Source of the DNA: Gari tellinella
Taxonomy: Eukaryota; Mollusca; Bivalvia; Cardiida; Psammobiidae
Direction: 5' to 3'
Assembly (NCBI GenBank): GCA_922989275.2
Contig: OV277867.1
Location: 45,188,070 to 45,252,069, forward strand
DNA: 64,000 nt
In this document: piece by piece, positions 51,173 to 60,545 of the stretch
Position numbering within the stretch: the first letter of the stretch is position 1
How the letters are laid out: every line of letters begins with the position of its first letter
The notes under the pieces: model-generated
Told to the model about the DNA's origin: nothing
The model's database searches: none
Seen by the model: only the letters and a program-made list of their open reading frames with translations
Position numbers and translations under genes: made by a program

Positions 51173-51668
51173 TTAACCCCATACCCCCAAAATACACCTT
51201 TATACTAATTCAATTTATTCATCCACAGAAGAAAACAGTTCTACTTTATGAAGTCATGAATACAAATGATAAAAACTTTTTCCATATCCTTGCAGATAAA
51301 AGCTTTATGCAGGTAGAAAGTTAAGCAGAATGTGCTTTTAGGCACATTCTGCTTTACTTTCAACCTGCTTTAACCCTTTGAACCCTAGTCCCGCATATAG
51401 GCGTCTTTTCAAACTGTGTACATGTGAATAGTACACTTGTCCTGTGCAAACAATGAAGACCCAGTTCAGAAGGCTCCGAAAGGAGCCCTCTGATCAGGGT
51501 CTTCACTGTTGTTCATAATGCCAAACATTGACAAAAACAACCCTTAAAAGTCAGAAATGGACTAGACAAAAATCGAAACTGTATTGTCCATTTAAAGTTT
51601 CAGGGAGGAAAGAGTTAAGTAGACACCTGTCTTCAAATTTAGAAATATGCTATAGGGTAATGGGTTAA
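51173..51668. mobile_element. MITE family B interrupted by a complete family A element
   Basis: B begins TTAA-CCCCATACCCCCAAAAT (51173) and ends GCTATAGGGTAATGGG-TTAA (51665-51668). The hairpin (about 51300-51373, GCTTTATGCAGGTAGAAAG .. CTTTCAACCTGCTTTAA) is cut at CTGCT-TTAA, and B resumes after 51618 with GTAGACACCTGTCTTCAAAT. Confidence 0.85.
51370..51618 (+). mobile_element. MITE family A (TTAA) nested in family B
   Basis: TTAA (51370-51373)-CCCTTTGAACCCTAGTCC .. TTCAGGGAGGAAAGAG-TTAA (51615-51618). The host B sequence reads CTGCT[TTAA]GTAGACACC across the junction. TTAA is therefore present once in the empty site and twice now, a direct demonstration of the target duplication. The core reads GCAAACAATGAAGACCCAGT..AGGCTCCGAAAGGAGCCC..TCAGGGTCTTCACTGTTG. 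Confidence 0.9.
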
Positions 51669-52370
51669 TAAAACTAGGGATCAATTCAACACTCACAGTC
51701 CATAGAAAATTCTACAATAAAATAAACCTGTGACTAGCAGTTAATAAAGAAGCATAGTGACCTAATGACAAATGACTGTTGAATGCAGCACAAAAGTCAT
51801 GCACAAAAGCTTCCAATGGAGCCTGTGTGCATAACTTTCACCCTGCATAACCTGCCAACTTTATATAAGACAGGAAAATCATCTTCTTTAGATTGGCTGA
51901 TGTACACAAGTTTGACTGTATACTATTCTTTCAAGTATATCTATACAATTCTGTACAAAAACAATAACAGGTTTAAATGGTTGAATGTGATTTAATCCTC
52001 TAATGCTGAATACTCTTAACACTTATAATGCTGGAACCGGACATATCTATGATCCTTAGCAAACTGTGCAACAAATGGGTCTGCACTGTTTGTCACACTT
52101 TGAAATATTATGGGGGAAGACTGGTAATTAGAAAATTAGTTGTTTATCAGAAAAGGGGCAGTTCATTTCAACATTAAGCATTGCAAGGGCTGAAGATAAA
52201 GTTGTGTTAGGCAACTTTTTCAAACATGATCTATTTAAACAGGCAACTGCTAACTCAAGGACAAACATAATTCAGAAAGGATTTTACATTTCTTTGGCTC
52301 TGCACTAAGCTGCTGTCTATCTGAACTAATTGAATAAAACAGAAATGTAAATTAATCCATTTCAAACAGT
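51669..52370. other. Unassigned DNA with K-like pieces
   Basis: 51775-51850 has GAATGCAGCACAAAAGTCATGC .. GTGCATAACTTTCACCCTGC, a worn K-type core. 52010-52350 has scattered TTAA-type fragments (AATCCTCTAATGCTGAATAC). No clear element. Confidence 0.35.
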
Positions 52371-52575
52371 TAACCTGTGAAGAGTACACTTGCCCTATGC
52401 AAATCATGTAGACCCCGATGAAATAGCTCCTACGCTGGAGTCCTCTGATCAGGATCAGTACTGTATGTAAATTTTAACAATAGACTTTGTAACACAGCCC
52501 TTAAAGACTAAACAGTCAACAAGAAATAGAAACTGGAATTGTCCATTTGACAGTCACGGACTGTATAGGGTTAAC
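52371..52575 (+). mobile_element. A-like MITE, old
   Basis: GTTAACCTGTGAAGAGTACA, ATCATGTAGACCCCGATGAA..ATAGCTCCTACGCTGGAGTC..CTCTGATCAGGATCAGTACTG, then AAACTGGAATTGTCCATTTG and GGACTGTATAGGG-TTAA. Confidence 0.55.
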
Positions 52576-52673
52576 ATTTACGGATAAATTTACTGATCTT
52601 CATAGCAAAATAAGCCTGTTAAATGACCATTGTAATGACCCCAAGTAGCAATAAATGTTTTATAACTATTTAC

Positions 52674-53040
52674 CGAGTAATCCATGCTTTCTGCATTAAT
52701 CCATCGGGTTATTATTTACATAAATCCATCATGAATGTACGATAAACCCTCTGACACTAACACCCAATTCCTGTCACCTCGCGCTCCGAGTATTTGTGAA
52801 CTGTCCACCCGGATATATTTAGCCGAATACTCCTCGGCTATCACCACTCCATAAACACTTGTTTTAAAACTTTTATCAATAAGATTTCCAATTTCAAAAC
52901 ATTCTGTGTTTCTGTCCCACTCTGTTCCATACAAGGCCTCCTATACTGTGCTGTGATTTGTATCGGTTTTCCTGTTTAAGAAAACTAATACCCTACGAGA
53001 TATAACTATCGTTCCGGTTCTCAACAGTTCACTAATTGTT
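52674..53040 (-). CDS. Candidate first exon: 5' UTR plus MDYS start
   Basis: On the minus strand ATG at 52685-52683 sits in AAAGCATGG (A at -3, G at +4). It reads MDYS and meets GTAAAT at 52673, phase 0. This fits the phase-0 entry of the 44300-44354 exon, giving MDYSTPYESFMRKHLQHYGYYTG. The region upstream (52690-53040) is less AT-rich and lacks MITEs, as a 5' UTR or promoter-proximal region might be. Three short upstream ATGs precede the start. An alternative reading is that the 72-codon minus-strand frame at 52716-52934 (containing EYSAKYIRVDSSQILGARGD) is the real coding exon. It begins after an AG (GTATAG|GAGGCC) and ends in a stop. The exon 5' end (53040) is a guess. Confidence 0.35.
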
Positions 53041-53274
53041 TGTCCACTTACTAATAGAGCAAATGATACATTATTTTACAATCAATACTACATGATAATT
53101 GACAGCTTAATTCTAGACCAATGGGAAGTAATGATGTATTTAATACAGGTTGTTACTTAATGCAGGATAAAGGAGCTGTCTGCATTACTTTGACCTTGCA
53201 TTAAGCAGTCACATATCTAAAGAGACACATGCCCTTCTTAAATTACTTTTTGCTTCATACAATATTGACTGTAC
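53041..53274. other. Unassigned DNA with a K-type core
   Basis: 53150-53212: GTTACTTAATGCAGGATAAAG .. CATTACTTTGACCTTGCATTAAGC, a K-type hairpin with the loop AGGAGCTGTCTG. Confidence 0.4.
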
Positions 53275-53480
53275 TAACCCTTACCATGCTAAAAACATGT
53301 ATATACTTCATTTACAAACAGTGTAGATTCAGATCAGAGGGCTCCTGAAGGAGCCCTCTGATCTGAGTCTACATTGTTTGCCATAATTTTCAATTTTGTT
53401 TTGAATCCCACCCCTTAAACAAAAATTTTAAGAAATTGGAAGAGTCAATTTGGAAAGTGAGCAGTGAAAGGGGTATTAAG
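53275..53480 (+). mobile_element. A-variant MITE with perfect hairpin
   Basis: TAACCCTTACCATGCTAAAA .. GAGCAGTGAAAGGGGTATTAA. The core at about 53317-53382 reads ACAAACAGTGTAGATTCAGA..TCAGAGGGCTCC-TGAA-GGAGCCCTCTGA..TCTGAGTCTACATTGTTTG. The terminal TTAA are mutated. Confidence 0.65.
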
Positions 53481-53702
53481 GTAACACTGTATGCAGTAGG
53501 TAAGAGAATGGATTTACAATCCACACACACTTACCCAAGCACAGGTGATTACAAGTCTAGCTTGTAATCTTTCAATTATTCACCAATACACAGGTTTTCA
53601 ACAATTCAGAATCAACATATTTAATACAAGTTTGAAAGGGAAACACTAGATTACAAGGTGAACACACAGATCTCTTCCAATAAATGTAGATGATAAAAGT
53701 AA

Positions 53703-53772
53703 AACACTTTCTATTTAGCATGAAAGGAAATCTTTCTGAACTCTTTCCTTTCATATTAAATAGAAAGTATTA
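53703..53772. repeat. Inverted repeat (ACTTTCTATTTA arms)
   Basis: ACACTTTCTATTTAGCATGAAAGGAAA (quoted as ACTTTCTATTTA..GCATGAAAGGA) pairs with TCCTTTCATATTAAATAGAAAGT. The loop is about 17 bp. It is unrelated to the A/B/C cores. 53481-53702 and 53773-53987 are unassigned. Confidence 0.6.
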
Positions 53773-53987
53773 GTCTCAGAGTAGTACTTCACAGTCTTCA
53801 CTACAGTTTAACATAACTATTTTTCAAACAGAAAAGTTTAGACTGTCTTTTAAATAGCTTATACAATACCGTTACATGCATTTATATTTTAGTAATGCAG
53901 AAAGCTCGAACTGAAAATTTCCACATTACTGTATTTTAGCTAAGATTTGGTCACCTCACAGTCTTAGGAAATCTCAATGGTTCGCAA

Positions 53988-54193
53988 TACAGTGATCCCT
54001 TCTATTACAGCCACTAAATTGTATCAATCGTTAGGAGTGTAAGGCAGGTGACTGCTTACAGCAAGGTGAAGGTAAAACAGAAAGCTCCTTTAGAAGCTTT
54101 CTGTTTTACTTTCACCTTGCCTTAAGCTGGCACATGTCTTTCATAAAATAAAGTAGCCTTCTTTGTAATGTTTGTAATAGAGAGATTTTACTG
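53988..54193. mobile_element. MITE family J (TA ends)
   Basis: TA-CAGTGATCCCTTCTATTAC at the left and TAATAGAGAGATTTTACTGCA at the right. The core at about 54052-54126 reads TGCTTACAGCAAGGTGAAGG..AAAGCTCCTTTAGAAGCTTT..CTTTCACCTTGCCTTAAGC. Confidence 0.65.
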
Positions 54194-54774
54194 CACATAA
54201 TTATCAACTAGATTAGGTTTAACTGTACTTAATTATTTAACCAATATTGCAGTACACAAACTCTCTTGAATTTTTATAAACTGTTTTTGTGTGTGTCAAT
54301 TGAATAACCGAATTGATTGTGATCTACGTTAACCCTTTCGGCCTGTCGATATACATGTATTGTCTGCATTGACACTGTCTTCAGCAAACTTGGTCAAATT
54401 AAAATGTGTGCATTTTCAAATTGAAGACTCCTTTAAAGATATGTGTCAAACAGTTTGGATTCAGATCAGATACAGCATTACACAAGTGTTTGTATACTCC
54501 AGTCAAGTTGTAAAAGGCAGGCACAGAGTTAAGGGTTTGTTTCTGTTGAACCTCTCCTCCATACACCTACAAAAAATGTTATACAGTCAAGGTCTGATGT
54601 TATGGCCACTTGATAATGAAGACTCTATATAAGACAGGTGAGTGAGGTGACATTGTAAAGCAGGATGGAAGTAAAGCTTTCTGCTTTCCTCTCAATCTGT
54701 ATTACACTTGTCACCTGTCAGTGTCACTCTAAAATCGAGCCTTCTTTTCGGCGGTCCTTAATACTGGACTTTCC
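54194..54774. other. Unassigned DNA with MITE remnants
   Basis: 54331 TTAA-CCCTTTCGGCC and 54447-54470 (GTCAAACAGTTTGGATTCAG) are pieces of a C element without a second arm. 54650-54715 is a worn B/L core (AAAGCAGGATGGAAGTAAAG .. TCCTCTCAATCTGTATTACAC). Confidence 0.35.
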
Positions 54775-54955
54775 TGTATACAGTCAACCCTGTGTTAAAT
54801 GACCACTGAATGAAGATGCATTGTGATCTATAAAGACAGAGGATCACTTAAATGCTGGGTAAAAGTCATGCAGAAGGCTCCAATAGGAGCCTTCTGCATG
54901 ACTCTTGCCCTGCATTTAGTTGCCCCCTGTCTTGAATACCGGGGGTACAACAAAT
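54775..54955. mobile_element. MITE family K with near-perfect hairpin
   Basis: TATACAGTCAACCCTGTGTT at the left. The core at 54850-54919 reads AAATGCTGGGTAAAAGTCAT..GCAGAAGGCTCC-AATA-GGAGCCTTCTGC..ATGACTCTTGCCCTGCATTT. The right end is near TTGAATACCGGGGGTACA. Confidence 0.65.
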
Positions 54956-54967
54956 TTATTGTCTTTT

Positions 54968-56760
54968 TAGCTCACCTGGCACGAAGTGCCAAGGTGAGCT
55001 TTTAGGATCGCTGGATGTCCGTCGTCCGTCCGTCTGTTCACAATTGTTCGTTAACACTCTACCGGCTACAAATCTCATTGGATCTTCATGAAACTTGATC
55101 ACAATGTTTGTCTAGTGGAAATCTAGGTCAAGTTCGAATGTGGGTCATGTTGGGTCAAAAACTAGGTCACTAGGTCAAACCATAGATAAACCTTGTTAAC
55201 ACTCTAGAGGCTACAAATCTCATTGGATCTTAATGAAACTTGGTCAGAATGTTTGTCTCATTAATATTTAGGTCAAATTAGAATGTGGGTCATGTCCCGT
55301 CAAAAACTAGGTCACGAGGTCAAATCATAGAAAAATCTTGTTAACACTCTAGAGGCTACACATCTCATTGGATCTTTATGAAACATGGTAAGAATGTTTG
55401 TCTCATTGATATCTAAGTCAACTTTGAATATGGGTCATGTCCGGTCAAAAACTAGGTCACTAGGTCAAATAATAGAAAAACCTTGTTAACACTCTAGAGG
55501 CTACAAATCTCATTGGATCTTGATGAAACTTGGTCAGAATGTTTGTCTCATTGATATCTAGGACAAATTTGAATATGGGTCATGTCCGGTCAAAAACTAG
55601 GTCACGAGGTTAAATCATAGAAAAATCTTCTTAACATTCTAGAGGCTACAAATCTCATTGGATCTTAATGAAACTTGATTACAATGTTTGTCTAGTGGAA
55701 ATCTAGGTCAAGTTCGAATGTGGGTCATGTTGGGTCAAAAACTAGGTCACTAGGTCAAACCATAGAAAAACCTTGTTAACACTCTAGAGGCTACAAATCT
55801 CATTGGATCTAAATGAAACTTGGTCAGAATGTTTGTCTCATTGATATTTAGGTCAAGTTAGAATGTGGGTCATGTCCGGTCAAAAACTAGGTCACGAGGT
55901 CAAATCATAGAAAAATCTTGTTAACACTTTAGAGGCTACACATCTCATTGGATCTTTATGAAACATGGTAAGAATGTTTGTCTCGTTGATATCTAGGTCA
56001 ACTTTGAATATGGTTCATGTCCGGTCAAAAACTAGGTCACTAGGTCAAATAATAGAAAAACCTTGTTAACACTCTAGAGGCTACAAATCTCATTGGATCT
56101 TAATGAAACTTGGTCAGAATGTTTGTCTCATTGATATCTAGAACAAGTTTGAATATGGGTCATGTCCGGTCAAAAACTAGGTCACAAGGTTAAATCATAG
56201 AAAAATCTTCTTAACATTCTAGAGGCTACAAATCTCATTGGATCTTGATGAAACTTGGTCAGAATGTTTGTCTCATTGATATATAGGTCAAGTTCTAATA
56301 TGGGTCATGTCCGGTCAAAAACTAGGTCACTAGGTTAAATCATAGAAAAATCTTGTTAACACTCTAGAGGCTACAAATCTCATTGGATCTTAATGAAACT
56401 TGGTCAGAATGTTTGTCTCATTTATATATAGGTCAACTTCTAATATGGGTCATGTACGGTCAAAAACTAGGTCACTAGGTTAAATCATAGAAAAATCTTG
56501 TTAACACTCTAGAGGCTACAGATCTCATTGGATCTTGATGAAACTTGGTCAGAATGTTTGTCTCATTGATTTCAGTTCAAGTTTGAATATGGGTCATGTT
56601 AGGTCAAAAACTAGGTCACTAGGTCAAATCATAGGAAAATCTTGTTTACACTCTAAAGGTTGATTGTGGGTCATGTCCAGTCATAATCTAGGTCACTATA
56701 GGTCAAGTTTGCCATGGTGTACCAGGTGAGCGATTTAGGGCCATAGTGGCCCTTGTTTTA
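54968..56760 (-). mobile_element. Helitron/HINE-like element E3 with exact 145-bp array
   Basis: Minus orientation: the terminal hairpin TTTTAGCTCACCTGGCAC..GTGCCAAGGTGAGCT lies at 54966-55003, next to CCGTCGTCCGTCCGTC. The other end reads CAGGTGAGCGATTTAGGGCC..ATAGTGGCCCTTGT. In between are eleven complete units whose marker TTAACA recurs at 55051, 55196, 55341, 55486, 55631, 55776, 55921, 56066, 56211, 56356 and 56501, then 56646 (TTTACA). The period is exactly 145 bp with no indel. Each unit has GAGGCTACAAATCTCATTGG, GAAACTTGGTCAGAATGTTT and AAAACTAGGTCACTAGGTCA. Units 1-4 and 5-8 match pairwise (a 580-bp higher-order unit). Confidence 0.8.
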
Positions 56761-57500
56761 TCTAGAAGTTGCTTAATACAGATAAGACTGTACCTGTTTA
56801 TGAACAATAAACAATATGGGACTCTTTCCAAAAGGCTTGTTGGTGATTAAAAGGTTGTGACTTCAAAAATGCAAATCCAATCTTATAATAGATTAGGTAT
56901 ACAAATTGATAACTTTTGACAAGCAAATAAACACAAGGCTTAAATCTTCATAGATTAATGACTAAGGCTTATAAACTCAATCTGTGTATAATATAGCAGA
57001 TCCATGATTTACATGAAGATGCAAGCTATTTAAACTATTAAAACTATTATAAAGCTATTGAGAGCTATTAAAAGTATTAAAACTGGCTGACATTGAATAT
57101 AGAAATAGTTGCTTTATACAATAATAAATGTATTTTGAACAAATTTCGTTGTAACAGTATCTTTCAAAGTTTAAAGCTTCAGAACTGTTTATCTGCCAAA
57201 AACTTCAATTATAGTTTTCATACCTTTCAAACTGAAAAAAAGAAGTTTCTAACAGTTAAAACCCTGGTCAGACAATCTGACACTTCTTTAACATCTGATT
57301 TTGATCCAAATTATTTCCGAATCTGATTATCATATGCTCTTAAAGGTTTGAAATTGTTGAATGCATAATTCATTGCATTCCTTCATAGTCTCTCAGTGTT
57401 TCAACATATATCTTTGCTTAAAACAGGTAAATTAGATTAGCTTCTGCTTTACTTCAGGGTCCAAGGTTACAAAGTCTCCATGTCTCCTTTAGGCCATTAC
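56761..57500. other. Unassigned AT-rich DNA
   Basis: An open frame of 77 codons (57093-57326) has no recognisable domain. Simple repeats of CTATTAAAA type occur at 57030-57080. No element ends. Confidence 0.35.
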
Positions 57501-57807
57501 CTGTCATAGATCAAGATGTAGGAAAATAAAATAAAAATTTAGATATAGGAAAAACAAATACTACTTGTCTAGAAAATGTAGGAGCGACATGAATGTAACC
57601 AAATCTGGCATCAAACTCAGCTCAACACTTACAAATATGAATATGCATACAAAATATTTAAAGGGAAATGGACAGCTGGTGATAAATATCTTTTAAATGA
57701 AAGATATTGAAAAAAAATCGCCTTCTGCCTTTGAAAATTTGAAAAATAATAAAAAATGAAGTAGTTAAAGCCGTTTAAACTTTGTGATATATGACTGTGC
57801 AAGCGAC

Positions 57808-57870
57808 CATGGGGGCCGCCATTTTGTTTACCTGTGTGACGTAACTAAGGCCTTCCGCGACCTTCCGGTT
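57808..57870 (+). promoter_or_regulatory. Promoter-like segment: YY1-type and CRE-like sites (left end)
   Basis: GGGGGCCGCCATTTTGTTTA holds a YY1-type motif (GCCGCCATNTTG). TGTGTGACGTAACTAAG holds a CRE/ATF-like TGACGTAA about 15 bp downstream. The sequence is CG-containing, in contrast to the AT-rich neighbourhood. The 57959 ATG follows about 100 bp later. Motif calls are by eye only. Confidence 0.45.
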
Positions 57871-57958
57871 ATAGCGAGTCTAACCGGGAATGCCGTAGAG
57901 TGCGCGGAATTTACATCGATAACATTAATAAACTGAAATACTGAGAAAAATTGGGCAT

Positions 57959-58260
57959 GTGGAAGAAGGTAAAAACACTTTAGAACTTCAGTGTTACGAT
58001 TTCGATCCTAAATTATCAGAGAATGTAATATTAGAAGACAGAGACTACGACGGGTCGGGCGAAGAGAAAGCGCATTCGCCGGACGAATTTGCGACTGCAA
58101 TACTTGTGTATAAATGCCTACAAAGGAGGTTAATACTTGCTGAAGAACAAATGAAATGACGATTGGGTGTCTTGGTGACAATGAGTGCATAGCAGAACCA
58201 TCAAAATTTCGAGCTATTAGTGCTTAATCCAGCCATACTTGAGGTAGCGTATATCAGGCA
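57959..58260 (+). pseudogene. Degenerate P2X7 C-terminal (ballast)-type domain frame
   Basis: A 66-codon frame from ATG 57959 begins MEEGKNTLELQCYDFDPKLS, continues with an acidic stretch and ends LILAEEQMK-stop. Further on, after disruptions, CIAEPSKFRAIS (one frame, to about 58219) runs into LNPAILEVAYI (shifted by one base, to about 58255). Acidic [Y/F]-x-F-x-P-x-[L]-S, then C-I-x-E-x-x-x-F-x-A, then L-N-x-x-[I/V]-L-E-V-A-Y is the order in the cysteine-rich ballast domain at the P2X7 receptor C terminus and in many stand-alone invertebrate relatives. The central W-C-x-C-G-x-C region is missing or destroyed. This is judged an inactive remnant, possibly element cargo. Confidence 0.45.
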
Positions 58261-58739
58261 AATATCATAGGACACCGGAATCGGGCACGGATACTCTTGA
58301 TAATATTTGCATACTGGTTGTGAATAAAGGCATCGAAGCCCTTATGATACTGCACGCACTACTCGTCACTTTTCGGAAAGTATGATCTATGTCAACTTAT
58401 GAAATATGCAGATAAGTTATCACACGAAAGTTTCTAACTGTTCCTGAGGTCAACATCTAAATATAGTTAACCAATGGAATCGCGGAATTCCATAGAGCAC
58501 GCTCCACATGCATGCTATCTACAAAAATATCACAGGGGGATGCCGCTTGACCGTTGCGTCACACACCGGATGCGGGGGTAATAAAGTTTCGGCTCGGGAA
58601 TAAAAGCTTCGGCTCATCAAAAGTAAGCATAATCCTAGGCGGTAGACAGAAATATCAAACAACTAATTAACCAATCAAACAAATCACATCTGCAGGTCTG
58701 TGACAATTCTTAACTATCCCATCTCGCAACTCGGATTCT

Positions 58740-59530
58740 CATCTAGATCCAAACTGTAAAAATGAAACGATAAAACTCAGCTGTGAATCATTTTGGATCC
58801 TGATGAGAACCAAGCTACTCGGCGTCTCATCTACACCAAACGTGTGTAAAACTGGAAAGAAAGTAAAAATTGAATAATGCAAAGGTGTCAAACAGCTTGG
58901 ATCCTGATGCAGTGCCGATCTACACGGTGTCTGATCAAAATTCAAACTGATTGCGTAGGAATTCACGTGAGAAAAAAACACTAATATATATCAAACAGTT
59001 ACGACGCCGAGACACTCAACATTGTGATCGGGATCCAAACTGTCTGAATTTACCGGTATATAAAAGGAATATTTCTTTATAAAATGTAAACCTGTTTAGA
59101 TCTTGATCAGATGGCGAGCTACTCGGCGTCTCATCTTCATCCAAATCGCTTTTGTAAAACTATAATGCAAAATAATTGATTGTTCTCTAAGATGTCAAAC
59201 AGTTTGGATCCTGATGCAGTGCCGATCTACACGGCGTCTAATCAAAATTCAAACTGATTGCGTAGGAATTCACGTGCAAAATGTTTTCTAATAGTTATCA
59301 AACAGTTGCGACGCCGAGTCATTCAACATTGTGATCGGGATCCAAACTGTCTGAATTTATATCAAAGGAATATTTAATTCATAAAATGCAAATCAGACTC
59401 CGAGTTACTGAGTACCTGAGCTATATCATTGCTTTTATTCAGATTAGACTCCGAGATACTGAGAATCTGAGCTGTATCCATGCTTAGATCCAGATCGGAC
59501 TCCGAGTTACTCGGCTTTTAATCTGGATCT
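58740..59530. repeat. Cluster of C-like hairpins with a 307-bp tandem duplication
   Basis: At least six hairpin halves of the GGATCC/GGCGTC type occur (58780, 58905, 59030, 59100, 59215, 59345; then TCCGAGTTACTGAG words to 59530). The block starting GTCAAACAG(C/T)TTGGATCC at 58887 recurs at 59194. Both copies contain GATGCAGTGCCGATCTACAC and GCGTAGGAATTCACGTG, and then CGACGCCGAG. The first block has an extra hairpin (59095-59165). Confidence 0.65.
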
Positions 59531-60429
59531 TAGTTGTTTTGAAATACTATTCTATTGTTTTCTTTTGTAGACAGCAGGTAAATCGTTACTCCATGCGGCA
59601 TATATACTTACCATAGTAACATAAATCTAAGTAAAAATATATTGGAAATATATTGACTTGTATCGTTTTCACCCAATTGCATGCTACTTTTTCAAACTAC
59701 CATAAAACTCGAATTTAAATCTTAAATTAAAATTCATTTAGGCCTATCTAAAAGTTGTTTGAATTTTTTTCTACAGAAATGACGAGTGTAAAACTACACC
59801 CAGAAATAAGAACGATAAAACTAGATCCAATCAAAATCGGATTTGGACTCAAGTAAGATCGCTCTATCAGATCGGGATCTAGAGAATCGCGATGATTAAA
59901 TTAAGAAAGAAAAAACCGATCTAGATCTACCCGTACAATATGTAGATCTAGTAATGAGACTTTTTTCATTAAGAATTTCTGTAGCGTTGAATTCCTAAAC
60001 CGAGACGAACCAGCTAGAAAATGCTGATTTGTAAACGAGTTGGTAGATCTAAGCCAGTTCAACATTTATGTCTAGATCAGCACAATAACGCACTGATTAT
60101 CAGATATTTTTTTTATTGTAGATCTAGATCTATTATTATAATCATCAATCAAGGTATTATGGATGTCGCCATACTCTACTGTTAGCCATTTCGCATCATT
60201 GTTTTCCCAGATTCTACAGCTGGGAATTGGAACGGACATTTCTCTAAGCCGATTAACGATAGCTTCTGATCGTTTCTGTATCTACACGACCTTTCAAGTT
60301 CATCATAATCAATATGAATATACCATCTATCTATTATCTTTTTTTTTAACTGTATGCGACCTTGAATTAAGCTTGCCGTTACCCTTACTGACGAAGTGTG
60401 AAATGTCCGTCCAAGTTACAGTGGTTGAG

Positions 60430-60545
60430 TGAAAGAGCCAATCAGCGTTTAGGCCTTTGTGTCGTCACAAAATGGATAAAAATCGAGGGTTCCGAATGAT
60501 AGCTTTGCCAATATGGCGGCGCCCGTTCCAATTAGCGATAGCTTA
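60430..60545 (-). promoter_or_regulatory. Promoter-like segment: YY1-type, CRE-like and CCAAT words (right end)
   Basis: On the minus strand the order is GCGCCGCCATATTGGC (YY1-type) then TTTTGTGACGACAC (CRE-like), mirroring 57808-57870. AGCCAATCAGCG at about 60437 is a CCAAT box (plus strand). Transcription from here would read into the element from its right end. Confidence 0.35.

Noticed and set aside
52716..52934. 72-codon minus-strand frame as a stand-alone protein gene
   Set aside because: It does not start with ATG in this frame (TTG) and ends in a stop before the proposed MDYS start. It may be 5' UTR, although a diverged exon cannot be excluded.
60163..60432. 89-codon plus-strand frame inside the 3-kb transposon, as a transposase fragment
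   Set aside because: No THAP, DDE or other motif is visible; composition is consistent with chance.
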